Source: Canicola haemoglobinophilus
Lineage (GTDB): Bacteria > Pseudomonadota > Gammaproteobacteria > Enterobacterales > Pasteurellaceae
Length of the DNA stretch: 64,000 nucleotides
Assembly: GCF_002015075.1 (NCBI RefSeq)
Contig: NZ_MUXZ01000021.1
Location: 18,495-82,494 of the forward strand
Reading direction: 5' to 3'
In this document: piece after piece, positions 27,208-36,254 of the stretch
How positions within the stretch are numbered: position 1 is the first letter of the stretch
Layout: every line of letters starts with the position of its first letter
Notes under the pieces: generated by a model
Databases searched by the model: none
Seen by the model: only the letters and a program-made list of their open reading frames with translations
What the model was told of the DNA's origin: nothing
Program-made: the position numbers and the translations under genes

Positions 27208-30105
27208 TTATCCTTTCTGTTTTTTTTGATTATCTTTGAGTGTTACTGATTTTTTGCGTTTTTTCATCGCACTTTTATGTTGCTCGATTTGAAAAGTGCG
27301 GGGAGTTTTGTGAAAAATTTTTTGTGTTGCCTGTCCCTTTGCCAGTTTGTCTATGCAATCAAACTCATACTGGTTTGATAACAAAACAAAGTCCACTTGT
27401 TTTTGTGCTAAGTTTACTGCTTCAACACGAATTTTAACTTTATCGCCTAAACGATAGGTTACTCTTGAATTTTCTCCAATTAAACGTTGTTTGGTCGGAT
27501 CAAATTGATAATAGTCATTATCTAAGGTTGAAATATGTACTAAACCATCAATCAATAAATCATCTAGTCGCACAAACAAGCCAAAACCCGTTACAGAAGA
27601 AATAATTCCTTTAAATTCTTCACCTACGTGATCTTGCATATATTCACATTTTAACCAATCTGCAACTTCTCTCGTTGCATCATCGGCTCGGCGTTCAGTT
27701 AAGGAACAATGATCGCCAAGTCGCACCATTTCTTCGAAAGAATAATGATAACCGCCAGTATCCGTTGCTTTTCTATTTTCCCTTTGTTGTTTGCTTAATA
27801 AGTATTTGATACTACGATGCAAAGTCAAATCAGGATAACGTCGAATAGGCGAAGTGAAATGTGCGTATTCTCCTAATGCTAGACCAAAATGCCCTATATT
27901 ATCTGCATCATAAACTGCTTGACTGAGTGAACGAAGTAGCATGGTTTGAATTAACTCATAATTTAAACGTCCACGAACCTGTTCCAATAATTGAGCATAA
28001 TCAGTACTTGTCGGTTTCATACCGCCCTTTAAGGCTAAACCACATTCACTTAAAAAAGTGCGGAATGAACTAAGCTTTTCCTTACTTGGGCTTGCGTGAA
28101 TACGGAATAAGGCTGGTTCTTGGTGGCGCTCCATAAAATTAGCTGCGGCAATATTAGCTAAGATCATACATTCTTCAATAATTTTATGAGCATCATTACG
28201 TACTACAGGTTCTATGCGATCAATACGCCCCATTTCATTGAACACAAATTTTGTTTCGATAGTTTCAAAATCAATGGCTCCTCGTTGATGACGTGCTTGT
28301 AACAAGGCTTGATACATTTGATATAGCTCTTGCAAGTGCGGTACTAAAATTCGATAGCGTTGTTGTAATTCTTCATCGCCGTCTAAAATTCGAGCAACCT
28401 TGGTGTAAGTCAATCTTGCATGAGAGTTCATCACTGCTTCATAAAACTTATAATCTGTCATTTTTCCTTGTGCTGAAACTCGTATTTCACAAACCATACA
28501 CAAACGATCAACCTGTGGATTGAGCGAACATAAACCATTGGATAAAATTTCTGGCAACATTGGCACAACTCGATTCGGAAAATAAACTGAATTGCCACGC
28601 TGATACGCTTCTTTATCCAAAGCAGTATGCGTGCGTACATAATAACTCACATCGGCAATTGCCACCCATAAGCGCCAACCACCGCTATCTTCTCTTCGAC
28701 AGAAAACAGCATCATCAAAGTCTCGTGCGTCTTCGCCGTCAATAGTAACCAATGGCAAACGCCTTAAATCGATCCGACCTTTTTTTGCCTGTTCTGGTAC
28801 AGTGTCAGTATATTTTTTTACTTGTTTTTCTACCGCACTTGGAAACACATGAGGAATATCATGATTACGAATAGCAATTTCAGTTTCCATGCCTTTTGCC
28901 ATATCTTCACCGAGAATTTCTACAATCATACCCACAAGTTGAGTAAAGGTTGCGGTACGTGGTTTCAGTTCAACCACAACAACCTGCCCCATTCTTGCTC
29001 CACGGCGAAACTCATCTGGAATCAAAATATCACGATTGATACGGCTATCATCAGGCACCACATACCCTATTCCTTTTTCTAAGAAAAAACGCCCAACAAT
29101 ATGTTTATTGCGACTTTCTAATACTCGAACAATACGTACTTCTGACCGCCCTTTGCGATCAAAACCATTAGGTTGTGCCAAAACAAAATCACCATGAATA
29201 ACCTTTTGCATTTGTGCATTTGGAATAAACCAATCGGATTTGCCCCCTTCAACTTGTAAAAAACCATAGCCATCACGGTGCCCAATGACAATGCCTTTTA
29301 GTAAATCTAATTTTTCAGGCAAGGCGTAGCATTTTCTTTTAGTAAAAACAAGTTGTCCATCATTTTCCATCGCTCGCAAACGACGATGCATACCCTCTTG
29401 TTGTTTAGGATCAATAATAGCCAATGTACTAAAAATCTCTTCCTTTGACATTGGTACATTAAACTCACGAATGATCTGTAAAATAAATTCTCGACTAGGG
29501 AGTGGGTTAGAATATTTTTGTTGCTCTTGATGCAAATGGGGATCAACAAGTGCGGTCAGTTTTTTTGTTTTTTTATTTTTAGTTTTTTTAGTACTCATGC
29601 TTTGGATCTTTTCTGGAAAAAAGTTGAAATCTTGTAGAAACAGTTCCTTAATTTCAATTGGATATTGATTTAAAAGTAATATTGAACGGCGTGCATATAA
29701 CCCTGTGCTTGCATCATACGCCCAATCAAGTTTTGTTCTTTTTGGTTGCTGTGCAAAAAGCCACAATCCGATAGGCGTTGAGCCTAAACTCATAATATCA
29801 GGCGCAACATGATTCATTGTAGACTGCGGTAAACGAGTTTGAGCAAAAATCCAAGGGTGCTCATCTCCCTTTAAAATCACTTCACGCAACCAAACTGGCT
29901 CATCATATTCCACAAATTCAGAAGTTATGGCTGAAGTCCATTTTTCTGCCACAACTTCAACCTTTAATTGCTGACAATACTGCTGTAATTTTTTGGTGAG
30001 TGAACCCTGATATAGTAACCAATCTTGTTTTTGCTGAGATAAATCTAAAACATCTTTCTGCCAACTCGCAGAAGAAAGCATTTGTCGAAATAAAGAAATG
30101 TCCAA
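27208..30105 (-). CDS. rnr: UbiC-RNase R fusion (chorismate lyase domain + ribonuclease R)
   Basis: One uninterrupted frame of 965 residues, much longer than RNase R (about 780-813). Residues 1-169 resemble UbiC, which turns chorismate into 4-hydroxybenzoate: VWLREV (Arg74), HPWIFAQTRLPQSTM, PIGLWLF and IKELFL (Glu154) match the active-site Arg and Glu of E. coli UbiC (76 and 155). From Met170 (base 29598) the sequence is RNase R: PSREFIL winged helix, cold-shock domains, catalytic RNB block around residue 457 (DGEDARDFDDAVFC), S1 domain and a Lys-rich tail. Only a weak AAAG precedes Met170, so RNase R could be made as a fusion or from an internal start. Five bases upstream of rlmB's start, effectively one operon. 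Confidence 0.88.
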   Translation of the reverse strand: MDISLFRQMLSSASWQKDVLDLSQQKQDWLLYQGSLTKKLQQYCQQLKVEVVAEKWTSAITSEFVEYDEPVWLREVILKGDEHPWIFAQTRLPQSTMNHVAPDIMSLGSTPIGLWLFAQQPKRTKLDWAYDASTGLYARRSILLLNQYPIEIKELFLQDFNFFPEKIQSMSTKKTKNKKTKKLTALVDPHLHQEQQKYSNPLPSREFILQIIREFNVPMSKEEIFSTLAIIDPKQQEGMHRRLRAMENDGQLVFTKRKCYALPEKLDLLKGIVIGHRDGYGFLQVEGGKSDWFIPNAQMQKVIHGDFVLAQPNGFDRKGRSEVRIVRVLESRNKHIVGRFFLEKGIGYVVPDDSRINRDILIPDEFRRGARMGQVVVVELKPRTATFTQLVGMIVEILGEDMAKGMETEIAIRNHDIPHVFPSAVEKQVKKYTDTVPEQAKKGRIDLRRLPLVTIDGEDARDFDDAVFCRREDSGGWRLWVAIADVSYYVRTHTALDKEAYQRGNSVYFPNRVVPMLPEILSNGLCSLNPQVDRLCMVCEIRVSAQGKMTDYKFYEAVMNSHARLTYTKVARILDGDEELQQRYRILVPHLQELYQMYQALLQARHQRGAIDFETIETKFVFNEMGRIDRIEPVVRNDAHKIIEECMILANIAAANFMERHQEPALFRIHASPSKEKLSSFRTFLSECGLALKGGMKPTSTDYAQLLEQVRGRLNYELIQTMLLRSLSQAVYDADNIGHFGLALGEYAHFTSPIRRYPDLTLHRSIKYLLSKQQRENRKATDTGGYHYSFEEMVRLGDHCSLTERRADDATREVADWLKCEYMQDHVGEEFKGIISSVTGFGLFVRLDDLLIDGLVHISTLDNDYYQFDPTKQRLIGENSRVTYRLGDKVKIRVEAVNLAQKQVDFVLLSNQYEFDCIDKLAKGQATQKIFHKTPRTFQIEQHKSAMKKRKKSVTLKDNQKKQKG

Positions 30106-30198
30106 AATTAGAGGTCGCTTGTCAAAATTATCTGAAAAATTTTGCCTATTATATCAGTAAATACTCAGTAAAGTTTTTTATTCTTTGCGTAAGAATCA

Positions 30199-30861
30199 CT
30201 ATCTAATTTTTTGCCATTGTTTTTTTAAATGGCGTCTAAATGCCTCAGCTAAAACAGGGCAATCTATCGCTTGTTCTAACGGGGCTTTGATAGCCTCAGT
30301 CGCTTCTACTGCTAACAAAGCATTTAAATGTTTAATGGTTAAATTTGGATAAGGATTGGCTAAACACTGAATTGCATCACCTTTTTTAATCACGCCATTT
30401 TTTATCACTCTTACATACCAACCCGTCAATCCAGTTTCCACTACAATTTTACGAGTATCTTTATTATTGGCATTTTTACCTAAGGTTTCACAAGGTACTC
30501 GAGGTTGAGAAATTTCGATCTGCACTTCGCCAATTTGGTAACGATCACCTACACAGACATTTTCCTCATCGAAAGCAGATACGACAAAGTTCTCGCCATA
30601 AATAGCCTCGCCTTGATAGCTATAATCTTTGCCCAAAAGTGCGGTCAATTTTACAAAAGATTTTTCTGCCATAAAAAATAGTGCTTTATCAACACCACCA
30701 TGGTGTGCTTTCAAAGCAACATCATTTCCTTCCGCACCTAGCTCATGAACAACAGCTTGCTCCACTGGTTTTTTGCGAATTGCTGTTGACATTTTTGTCC
30801 CATTTTCAAATACAACTTCTTCTACCAAGCCTAATTTAATAGCTAAAACAATACCTTCCAT
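30199..30861 (-). CDS. MOSC-domain protein, YiiM-like
   Basis: A 220-residue cytoplasmic protein. The N-terminal beta-strand region includes KAHHGGVDKAL, and the MOSC core shows GENF and PRVPCETLGK with the conserved cysteine that binds molybdenum-cofactor sulfur in this family; a C-terminal three-helix domain of the YiiM type follows. YiiM family members reduce N-hydroxylated compounds. ATG 30861 was chosen because GGAGGATG precedes it; the longer frame to 30888 lacks support. One uptake sequence at 30637. Confidence 0.85.
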   Translation of the reverse strand: MEGIVLAIKLGLVEEVVFENGTKMSTAIRKKPVEQAVVHELGAEGNDVALKAHHGGVDKALFFMAEKSFVKLTALLGKDYSYQGEAIYGENFVVSAFDEENVCVGDRYQIGEVQIEISQPRVPCETLGKNANNKDTRKIVVETGLTGWYVRVIKNGVIKKGDAIQCLANPYPNLTIKHLNALLAVEATEAIKAPLEQAIDCPVLAEAFRRHLKKQWQKIR

Positions 30862-30963
30862 CACATCCTCCTTCCTAATGCAAGCCATGAGAGAACGGCA
30901 AGCATAGCATAAGTTTGATCAAAAAAGGCGAGAATTTAATCTAGCCTTTTACTAAGTGATGTT

Positions 30964-32547
30964 CTAATGACGGATATTAACCCCCACAAAGTGCTTCACT
31001 TTTGGTTTCTCACCTTGATGGGAATCATTCACTTCTTTTTGTAAATTTGCGTCAATTTGCGAAACTCGGTGGTGCTGGCGTAAATGTTCCGCCCAACTTT
31101 CTACAAAGAACCATTCGATAAAATGATTTGGTTTTTCCACATCTTCCAATACGCCCCACGCATAAGCACCATCTTTACGGCGTTGTTCGGCAAGTTGGTG
31201 TAACTTACTTAAGAAAGCCGATTGGTTTTCTGGGTTGATTTGATATTCCACCTGAATCATGACTGGTGAGCGATCAAGTGCCACATCGGAATGGGTATGC
31301 GGTTGCTCCCAATGGTTCGACGGGTTGAGATCGTCTTCGCCCTGTGGCAATTTTTTGCGGTATGCCAACGCATTAGCAATGACTAAAGCAATACCCGATA
31401 CCACTAAAGTGCTTGGTAAGCCGATGTATTGTGCCACCGCTCCCCAGCTTAAACTGCCCAAGGTCATTGAACCATTGAAGACGGTTAAATAAATCGCTAA
31501 AGAGCGACCACGCACCCAGTTAGGTAAAATGGATTGTGCAACACTGTTTAAAGTAGTGAGGGCAGTAATCCAAGCGAAACCAAGTAAGCAAAGAGCAGGA
31601 ATTGCTGTCCATTTTGGTGGTGAGAGTGCTAAAAAGCCCATCACAATGGCACTGAGAATAGCTGCACTGAGTAAAAGTTGGTCGGAATTTAGGTGTCTTC
31701 TTAAACGTGGTAATAAAACTGCTCCGATAATCGCTCCCACGCCAACAGCAGCTAATAAAATGCCGTAAAAACCTGCAGTGCCTTCTAATAATTGGCGAGC
31801 CACTAAAGGCAATAACGCCCATACGGCACTAGCAAATAGGAAAAAGAAAATCGCTCTAAATAAGATGATATGTAAGGCTTTGCTTGAGCATGCGTAACGT
31901 AACCCCGCACGAAATGCCCCTGTGAAATTCTCTGCCAGTTCGTCTGTTTCTTTTTTCGCACGTTTCCACCAGATCAAGGCGGCAATCACGAAAGCGTAGC
32001 TGATCACATCAATACCATAGGCAAACGAAGCACCAAGTTGGGCTAAGACGACACCGCCAATGGCTGGCCCGATAGCACGAGAGATGTTGATGCCCAATGA
32101 ATTGAGTGCAACGGCATTTTTTAAATCAGCACGAGAAACCAATTCAGGCACAATGGCTTGCCAAGTCGGTGCCATTAAGGCTGCACCAACGCCACCGATA
32201 AAGGTGAATAACACTAAGGTAGTGACGGATTGCAAACCTGTGGCAGAAAGGAACATCAAGCTTGCGCTACTAAATGCGAGGATAAATTGAATGCCAATAA
32301 GGAATTTGCGTCTATCTAAAATATCCGCCATCACGCCCGCAGGAATGGCAAGTAGAAAAATTGGCAAGGTGGTCGCTGCTTGAATAAGGGAAACTGCAGC
32401 AGGTGATGCAGAAAGATCGGTAATTAACCAGCCACTTGCTACATCTCGAATAAAGCTCCCCACGTTACCCAAGACGGTGGCAATCCATAACACTAAGAAG
32501 AGCTTTTGTTTTAGCGGTGCAAAACCGCTTTGTTCTGATACGCTCAT
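30964..32547 (-). CDS. MFS exporter with C-terminal ferredoxin-like (ABM-type) domain
   Basis: 527 residues. Residues 1-405 form a 12-helix major facilitator of the MFS_3/EntS-like exporter class (WIATVLGNVGSFIRDVASGW, GVMADILDRRK). Residues 420-527 are a soluble domain (VEYQINPENQSAFLSKLHQL ... YAWGVLEDVE) that resembles antibiotic-biosynthesis-monooxygenase dimeric barrels; this tail is known in some MFS_3 proteins. Substrate unknown. It is last in a four-gene run with two broken genes upstream (amidohydrolase and isochorismatase-fold). ATG with GGAGAT upstream. No Hin-type uptake sequence inside its 1.6 kb. Confidence 0.78.
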   Translation of the reverse strand: MSVSEQSGFAPLKQKLFLVLWIATVLGNVGSFIRDVASGWLITDLSASPAAVSLIQAATTLPIFLLAIPAGVMADILDRRKFLIGIQFILAFSSASLMFLSATGLQSVTTLVLFTFIGGVGAALMAPTWQAIVPELVSRADLKNAVALNSLGINISRAIGPAIGGVVLAQLGASFAYGIDVISYAFVIAALIWWKRAKKETDELAENFTGAFRAGLRYACSSKALHIILFRAIFFFLFASAVWALLPLVARQLLEGTAGFYGILLAAVGVGAIIGAVLLPRLRRHLNSDQLLLSAAILSAIVMGFLALSPPKWTAIPALCLLGFAWITALTTLNSVAQSILPNWVRGRSLAIYLTVFNGSMTLGSLSWGAVAQYIGLPSTLVVSGIALVIANALAYRKKLPQGEDDLNPSNHWEQPHTHSDVALDRSPVMIQVEYQINPENQSAFLSKLHQLAEQRRKDGAYAWGVLEDVEKPNHFIEWFFVESWAEHLRQHHRVSQIDANLQKEVNDSHQGEKPKVKHFVGVNIRH

Positions 32548-32558
32548 TTTATCTCCAA

Positions 32559-32627
32559 AACAAGCGGTCGGAATTGGGGGAGAATTTGCACGTTGTATTT
32601 AAAATTGCCCAAAACCGACCGCACTTA
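32559..32627 (-). terminator. Mixed-USS hairpin after the amidohydrolase
   Basis: AAGCGGTCGG (inside ACAAGCGGT at 32560-32568) can pair with CCGACCGC next to ACCGCACTT (32618-32626). The stem is 8 bases (GCGGTCGG / CCGACCGC) with a long loop, and the minus strand continues TTGTTTT. One arm carries the Apl-type uptake sequence and the other the Hin-type. Confidence 0.65.
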
Positions 32628-32629
32628 AC

Positions 32630-34526
32630 TTATACCATCCAACAAGAACAGCCTAATGCACCGAAGAAACTTTTTAGGTCTGAACTTGGAATAGATGATC
32701 CCCAAGCTTTTGCGTGATCATGTCCATGTAATCCGCAAGAGCTTGCACAACCACAGCTAGCAATGGCTTGTTGGCGAATTGGTGAAAGTGAGTTTTTACC
32801 TGCACCTTCAGGATCGCCCCAAGCAGCAAAGCCTTTAAATTTGCGAGTTGGTGACCAATCTGGCATCGCTGGCGGAAGTGGGTTTTCATCTAAGGAGGCA
32901 AAGTCGCCATCACCAAACACAATACGTCCACCCACAACGGTTAAATGTGAGGTTAAGAAAGAAATCTCATCTTCTGGAACAGTGAAGTAATCTTTACTTG
33001 GCACGATGAAATCGGCAAATTGCCCCACTTCAATACGTCCACGTTTGCCTTCTTCATTGGAGAACCAAGCGACGTTTTCTGTCCACATACGCAGAGCGGT
33101 TTCACGATCAAGTAAATTGCGTTGTGGATATAAACGAGTGCCACCAACGGTTTTACCTGTAGTAAGCCAAGAGAGCGATACCCAAGGGTTATAAGAAGCC
33201 ACACGAGTTGCATCTGTCCCTGCTGATGTTTTCACTCCGCTTTCCAAAATGCGTTTGACTGGTGGTGTTGCTTCTGCGGCAACCGCGCCATAACGCTCCA
33301 CAAAATATTCCCCTTGATATGCCATACGATGTTGTACAGCAACGCCACCGCCTAATTCGGCAATACGGTCAATGGATTTTTGTGAAATAGTTTCCGCATG
33401 GTCGAAGAACCAGTTAATGCCTTGCAGTGGAATATCCTTATTCACTTTTTCAAACACATCTAAGGCACGAGAAATGGTTTCATCGTAAGTGGCATGTAAA
33501 CGCCAAGGCCATTTGTTTTCGGCAAGAATACGCACCACTTCTTCCAAATCGCCTTCCATTTCAGGTGGCATATCTGGACGTGGTTGGCGGAAATCTTCAA
33601 AGTCTGCCGCTGAGAATACCAACATTTCCCCCACACCATTGTGACGGAAATAGTCTGTACCTTGCTTATATTTCACCGAAGATGTCCAACGTAAGAAGTC
33701 TTCTTTCTCTTCTTTTGGTTTTTGCGTAAATAAGTTATAGGCAATACGCACAGTGAGCTGATTTTCATCCGATAATTTTTGAATGACTTCATAATCATCA
33801 GAATAATTTTGGAAACCACCACCTGCATCAATCACGCCTGTTACGCCCAAGCGGTTAAGTTCACGCATAAAATGGCGAGTAGAATTAAGCTGATACTCAA
33901 AGGGTAATTTTGGTCCTTTCGCAAGGGTTGAATATAAAATCATCGCATTTGGTTTATGCCAATAATAAGCCCGTTGGATTGCCCTTGCTATCACGCAGAA
34001 TTTCACCACCCACAGGATTTGGCGTATCTTTGGTATAACCCACCGCTCTTAATGCTGCACCATTTAATAGTGCACGATCATAAAGGTGCAAAATAAAGAC
34101 TGGCGTATCTGGGGCAATAGCGTTGATTTCTTGAATAGTTGGCAGGCGTTTTTCTACGAATTGATGTTCCGTAAAACCACCGCCCACACGCACCCATTGC
34201 GGAGCAGGCGTAATATCCACTTGTGCTTTGAGCATTGCCATTGCATCAGCAAGGCTACGCACGCCGTCCCAACGTAGTTCTAAGTTATAATTCAAACCGC
34301 CACGAATAATGTGGGTATGGTTATCAAATAGACCTGGCAGAACACCTTTGCCTTTTAAGTCGATACAGCGAGTTTTTTCAGTAGCAAGTGGCATCACTTC
34401 CGCATCGCTACCTACTGCTAAAAATTTGCCGTCTTTGATCGCAACCGCTTGAGCAACGGGTTGTGCACGATTAAGCGTGGTGATTTTTCCGTTATAGAAA
34501 ATGAGATCAGGAACTTGTGTTGTCAT
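32630..34526 (-). pseudogene. YtcJ-like amidohydrolase, frameshifted
   Basis: Metal-dependent amidohydrolase of the YtcJ/Amidohydrolase_3 type; the substrate is unknown. The N-terminal 190 residues (34526 to 33957) include FDNHTHIIRG with the HxH metal ligands, then stop at TAA. The rest continues in another frame to 32630 with WRLHATYD, INWFFDHAE and GTDATR. Removing the single base at 33956 joins the parts cleanly as LLLAKPNAMILY, so the cause is a one-base insertion, real or a read error. It overlaps the XapX gene by 20 bases. Confidence 0.82.
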
Positions 34527-34788
34527 TCTTTCCCCCTTTTATGTGTAATGAATGTTTACCCGGTAATTGACCCAAAACATGCTCCGTTGCTTGAGTGGCG
34601 TGGCAGGCATTCACAAAGTCTTTGCCTTTAAAAAGCTGTTTTGCGACGGGAATCATTTGCTCGCTGAGTAAAATACCGAGCAGTCCGACTAATGCCACGA
34701 TTGGTGGTGCTGGAGAGCGAACATCTAAAGCATAATAGATGACACCAACTAAGACACCCACACCAAATGTGAGAAGATAAAGTTTCAT
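34507..34788 (-). CDS. XapX-domain (DUF1427) small membrane protein
   Basis: A 93-residue protein. The first 50 residues contain two hydrophobic helices with the XapX signature (GVLVGVIYYALDVRSPAPP, then VALVGLLGILLSEQ). The tail (residues 55-93) is hydrophilic and includes ACHATQATEHVLG. ATG 34788 was chosen with AGGTGATC upstream; the longer frame to 34848 runs through the terminator. XapX proteins occur next to isochorismatase-fold hydrolases and amidohydrolases in other bacteria; their function is not known. Confidence 0.75.
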   Translation of the reverse strand: MKLYLLTFGVGVLVGVIYYALDVRSPAPPIVALVGLLGILLSEQMIPVAKQLFKGKDFVNACHATQATEHVLGQLPGKHSLHIKGGKNDNTSS

Positions 34789-34802
34789 TCGATCACCTAT
34801 AA

Positions 34803-34851
34803 AACAAGCGGTGTGATTTTGACAAATTTTTGCAAAATCACACCGCACTTT
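34803..34851 (-). terminator. Mixed-USS terminator of the isochorismatase-fold gene
   Basis: GCGGTGTGATTTTG pairs perfectly with CAAAATCACACCGC over 14 bases with an 11-base loop, followed on the minus strand by TTGTTTTAT. The left arm carries ACAAGCGGT (34804-34812, Apl-type), the right arm ACCGCACTT (34842-34850, Hin-type complement). Confidence 0.85.
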
Positions 34852-34876
34852 ATTAAGCGTTAAATTTTAAGCGATA

Positions 34877-35563
34877 TTATTTCGCAGGGTTTGGACCGAT
34901 ACGCTCACCATGTTGAACACGCTCAGGTGCTTTGTGAACCATAGTGTAAGCATAATCAACACCCATACCGTAAGCACCTGAATGCTCTTTCACGATATCA
35001 AGCACTGCATCATAGGTATCTTTCTTCGCCCAATCACGTTGCCACTCAAGTAGCACTTGTTGCCAAGTTACAGGAATAATCCCTGCTTGAACCATGCGAT
35101 CCATCGCATATTTGTGTGCTTCTACTGAAGTACCGCCTGATGCATCTGCAACCATATAAATTTCATAGTCGCCTTCTAAAGCTGCACATAAAGCGAAACT
35201 TAAGTTACACACTTCTGTCCATAAACCAGCAACGATCACTTTTTTACGGCCATTTGCGGCTAACGCATCACGCACGTTTTGATCGTCCCAAGAGTTCATT
35301 GAAGTACGCTCAAGGATTTTGTGATCGGGGAATACGGCTAATAATTCAGGATAGGTATGACCAGAGAAACCATCAGTTTCAACGGTGGTAATTGTGGTTG
35401 GAATATTAAATACTTTTGCTGATTTTGCTAAAGCAACCACGTTGTTTTTTAACGTTTGGCGGTCGATTGATTGAACACCAAATGCCATTTGTGGTTGATG
35501 GTCAATAAAGATAAGTTAGCTGTTTTCTGGGGTTAAAACTTCAAGAAATTTACGATTTGACAT
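34877..35563 (-). pseudogene. Isochorismatase-fold cysteine hydrolase (YcaC-like), nonsense codon
   Basis: Reading from ATG 35563 (GGAGA six bases upstream) gives MSNRKFLEVLTPENS, then an in-frame TAA at 35516-35518, then LIFIDHQPQMAFGV and a complete cysteine-hydrolase fold with GLWTEVCNL carrying the nucleophilic Cys and a cis-peptide region. A single change (CAA to TAA) explains the stop. Translation from the later ATG at 35488 would lose the catalytic Asp of IDHQ, so the product is probably inactive. It would have been first in the operon XapX, amidohydrolase, MFS. Natural substrate unknown. Confidence 0.78.
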
Positions 35564-35705
35564 AGTCATTCTCCATTAAAAAATAAAATACTGTTGCAAT
35601 AACAAACCGGCGCCGATTTATTGATTGCTAGTATAATTATCTTAAAATTAAACATAAACAGCCTTATTATTGATAATTCTTTAACTAAAAAGAAAAAATA
35701 CTAAG

Positions 35706-36245
35706 TTATTTAACAGGTGGAACTAATAATTTACTCTGTCCAGAAGGTGGCAAGAGTGCCCATAAATAAGGTAAATCAAAGGTTCTACCTTGAGTTGTTC
35801 TACCACAATCAAGCAGTTGATACTGGCGAATATCAAAACTGGCAACACAAAAACCAACTGCCATATGACGAATGAGAACAGCCCCTGTGTCTGTTGGGAT
35901 AATACTAAATACTGTTCTAGTTTTGTCTGAGCAATCTGTTACCCCTCCCCCTGTCCAACATTTATTTGTATCAAACGCCTGAAATTGCACAGCTGAACCA
36001 CCATCACGCAAAGGGCGAAATTCGGGATCACTCACATCAATCAAGGACCAATGCACATTCTTATCACTACGCTCGCCATAATGATCGTTATTTACAGGCA
36101 CACTGGTAAACATATTACGCAAAGTAATGACGGGAGCTGGAATTTGTGTCACATCAGGATAGGTTGTTGGATCAGGTTTAGGTGTCGCATAGCTAATCGA
36201 AGTAAACAAAAGTGCGGTTGATAATAACAATATTTTCTTTAACAT
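35706..36245 (-). CDS. cdtC: Cytolethal distending toxin subunit C
   Basis: Ricin-B-like lectin subunit that, with CdtA, binds host cells and delivers CdtB. 179 residues, signal peptide ending ISYA (residue 20). The mature part shows the beta-trefoil repeats of CdtC, with VHWSLIDVSDPEFRPLRDGG, the GFCVAS and LLDC cysteine segments and a Pro-rich tail. Last gene of cdtABC, nine bases after cdtB. The uptake sequence at 36210 lies in the signal-peptide region and is the only one in the operon. No clear hairpin terminator follows. Confidence 0.93.
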   Translation of the reverse strand: MLKKILLLSTALLFTSISYATPKPDPTTYPDVTQIPAPVITLRNMFTSVPVNNDHYGERSDKNVHWSLIDVSDPEFRPLRDGGSAVQFQAFDTNKCWTGGGVTDCSDKTRTVFSIIPTDTGAVLIRHMAVGFCVASFDIRQYQLLDCGRTTQGRTFDLPYLWALLPPSGQSKLLVPPVK

Positions 36246-36254
36246 TATTTTTCC

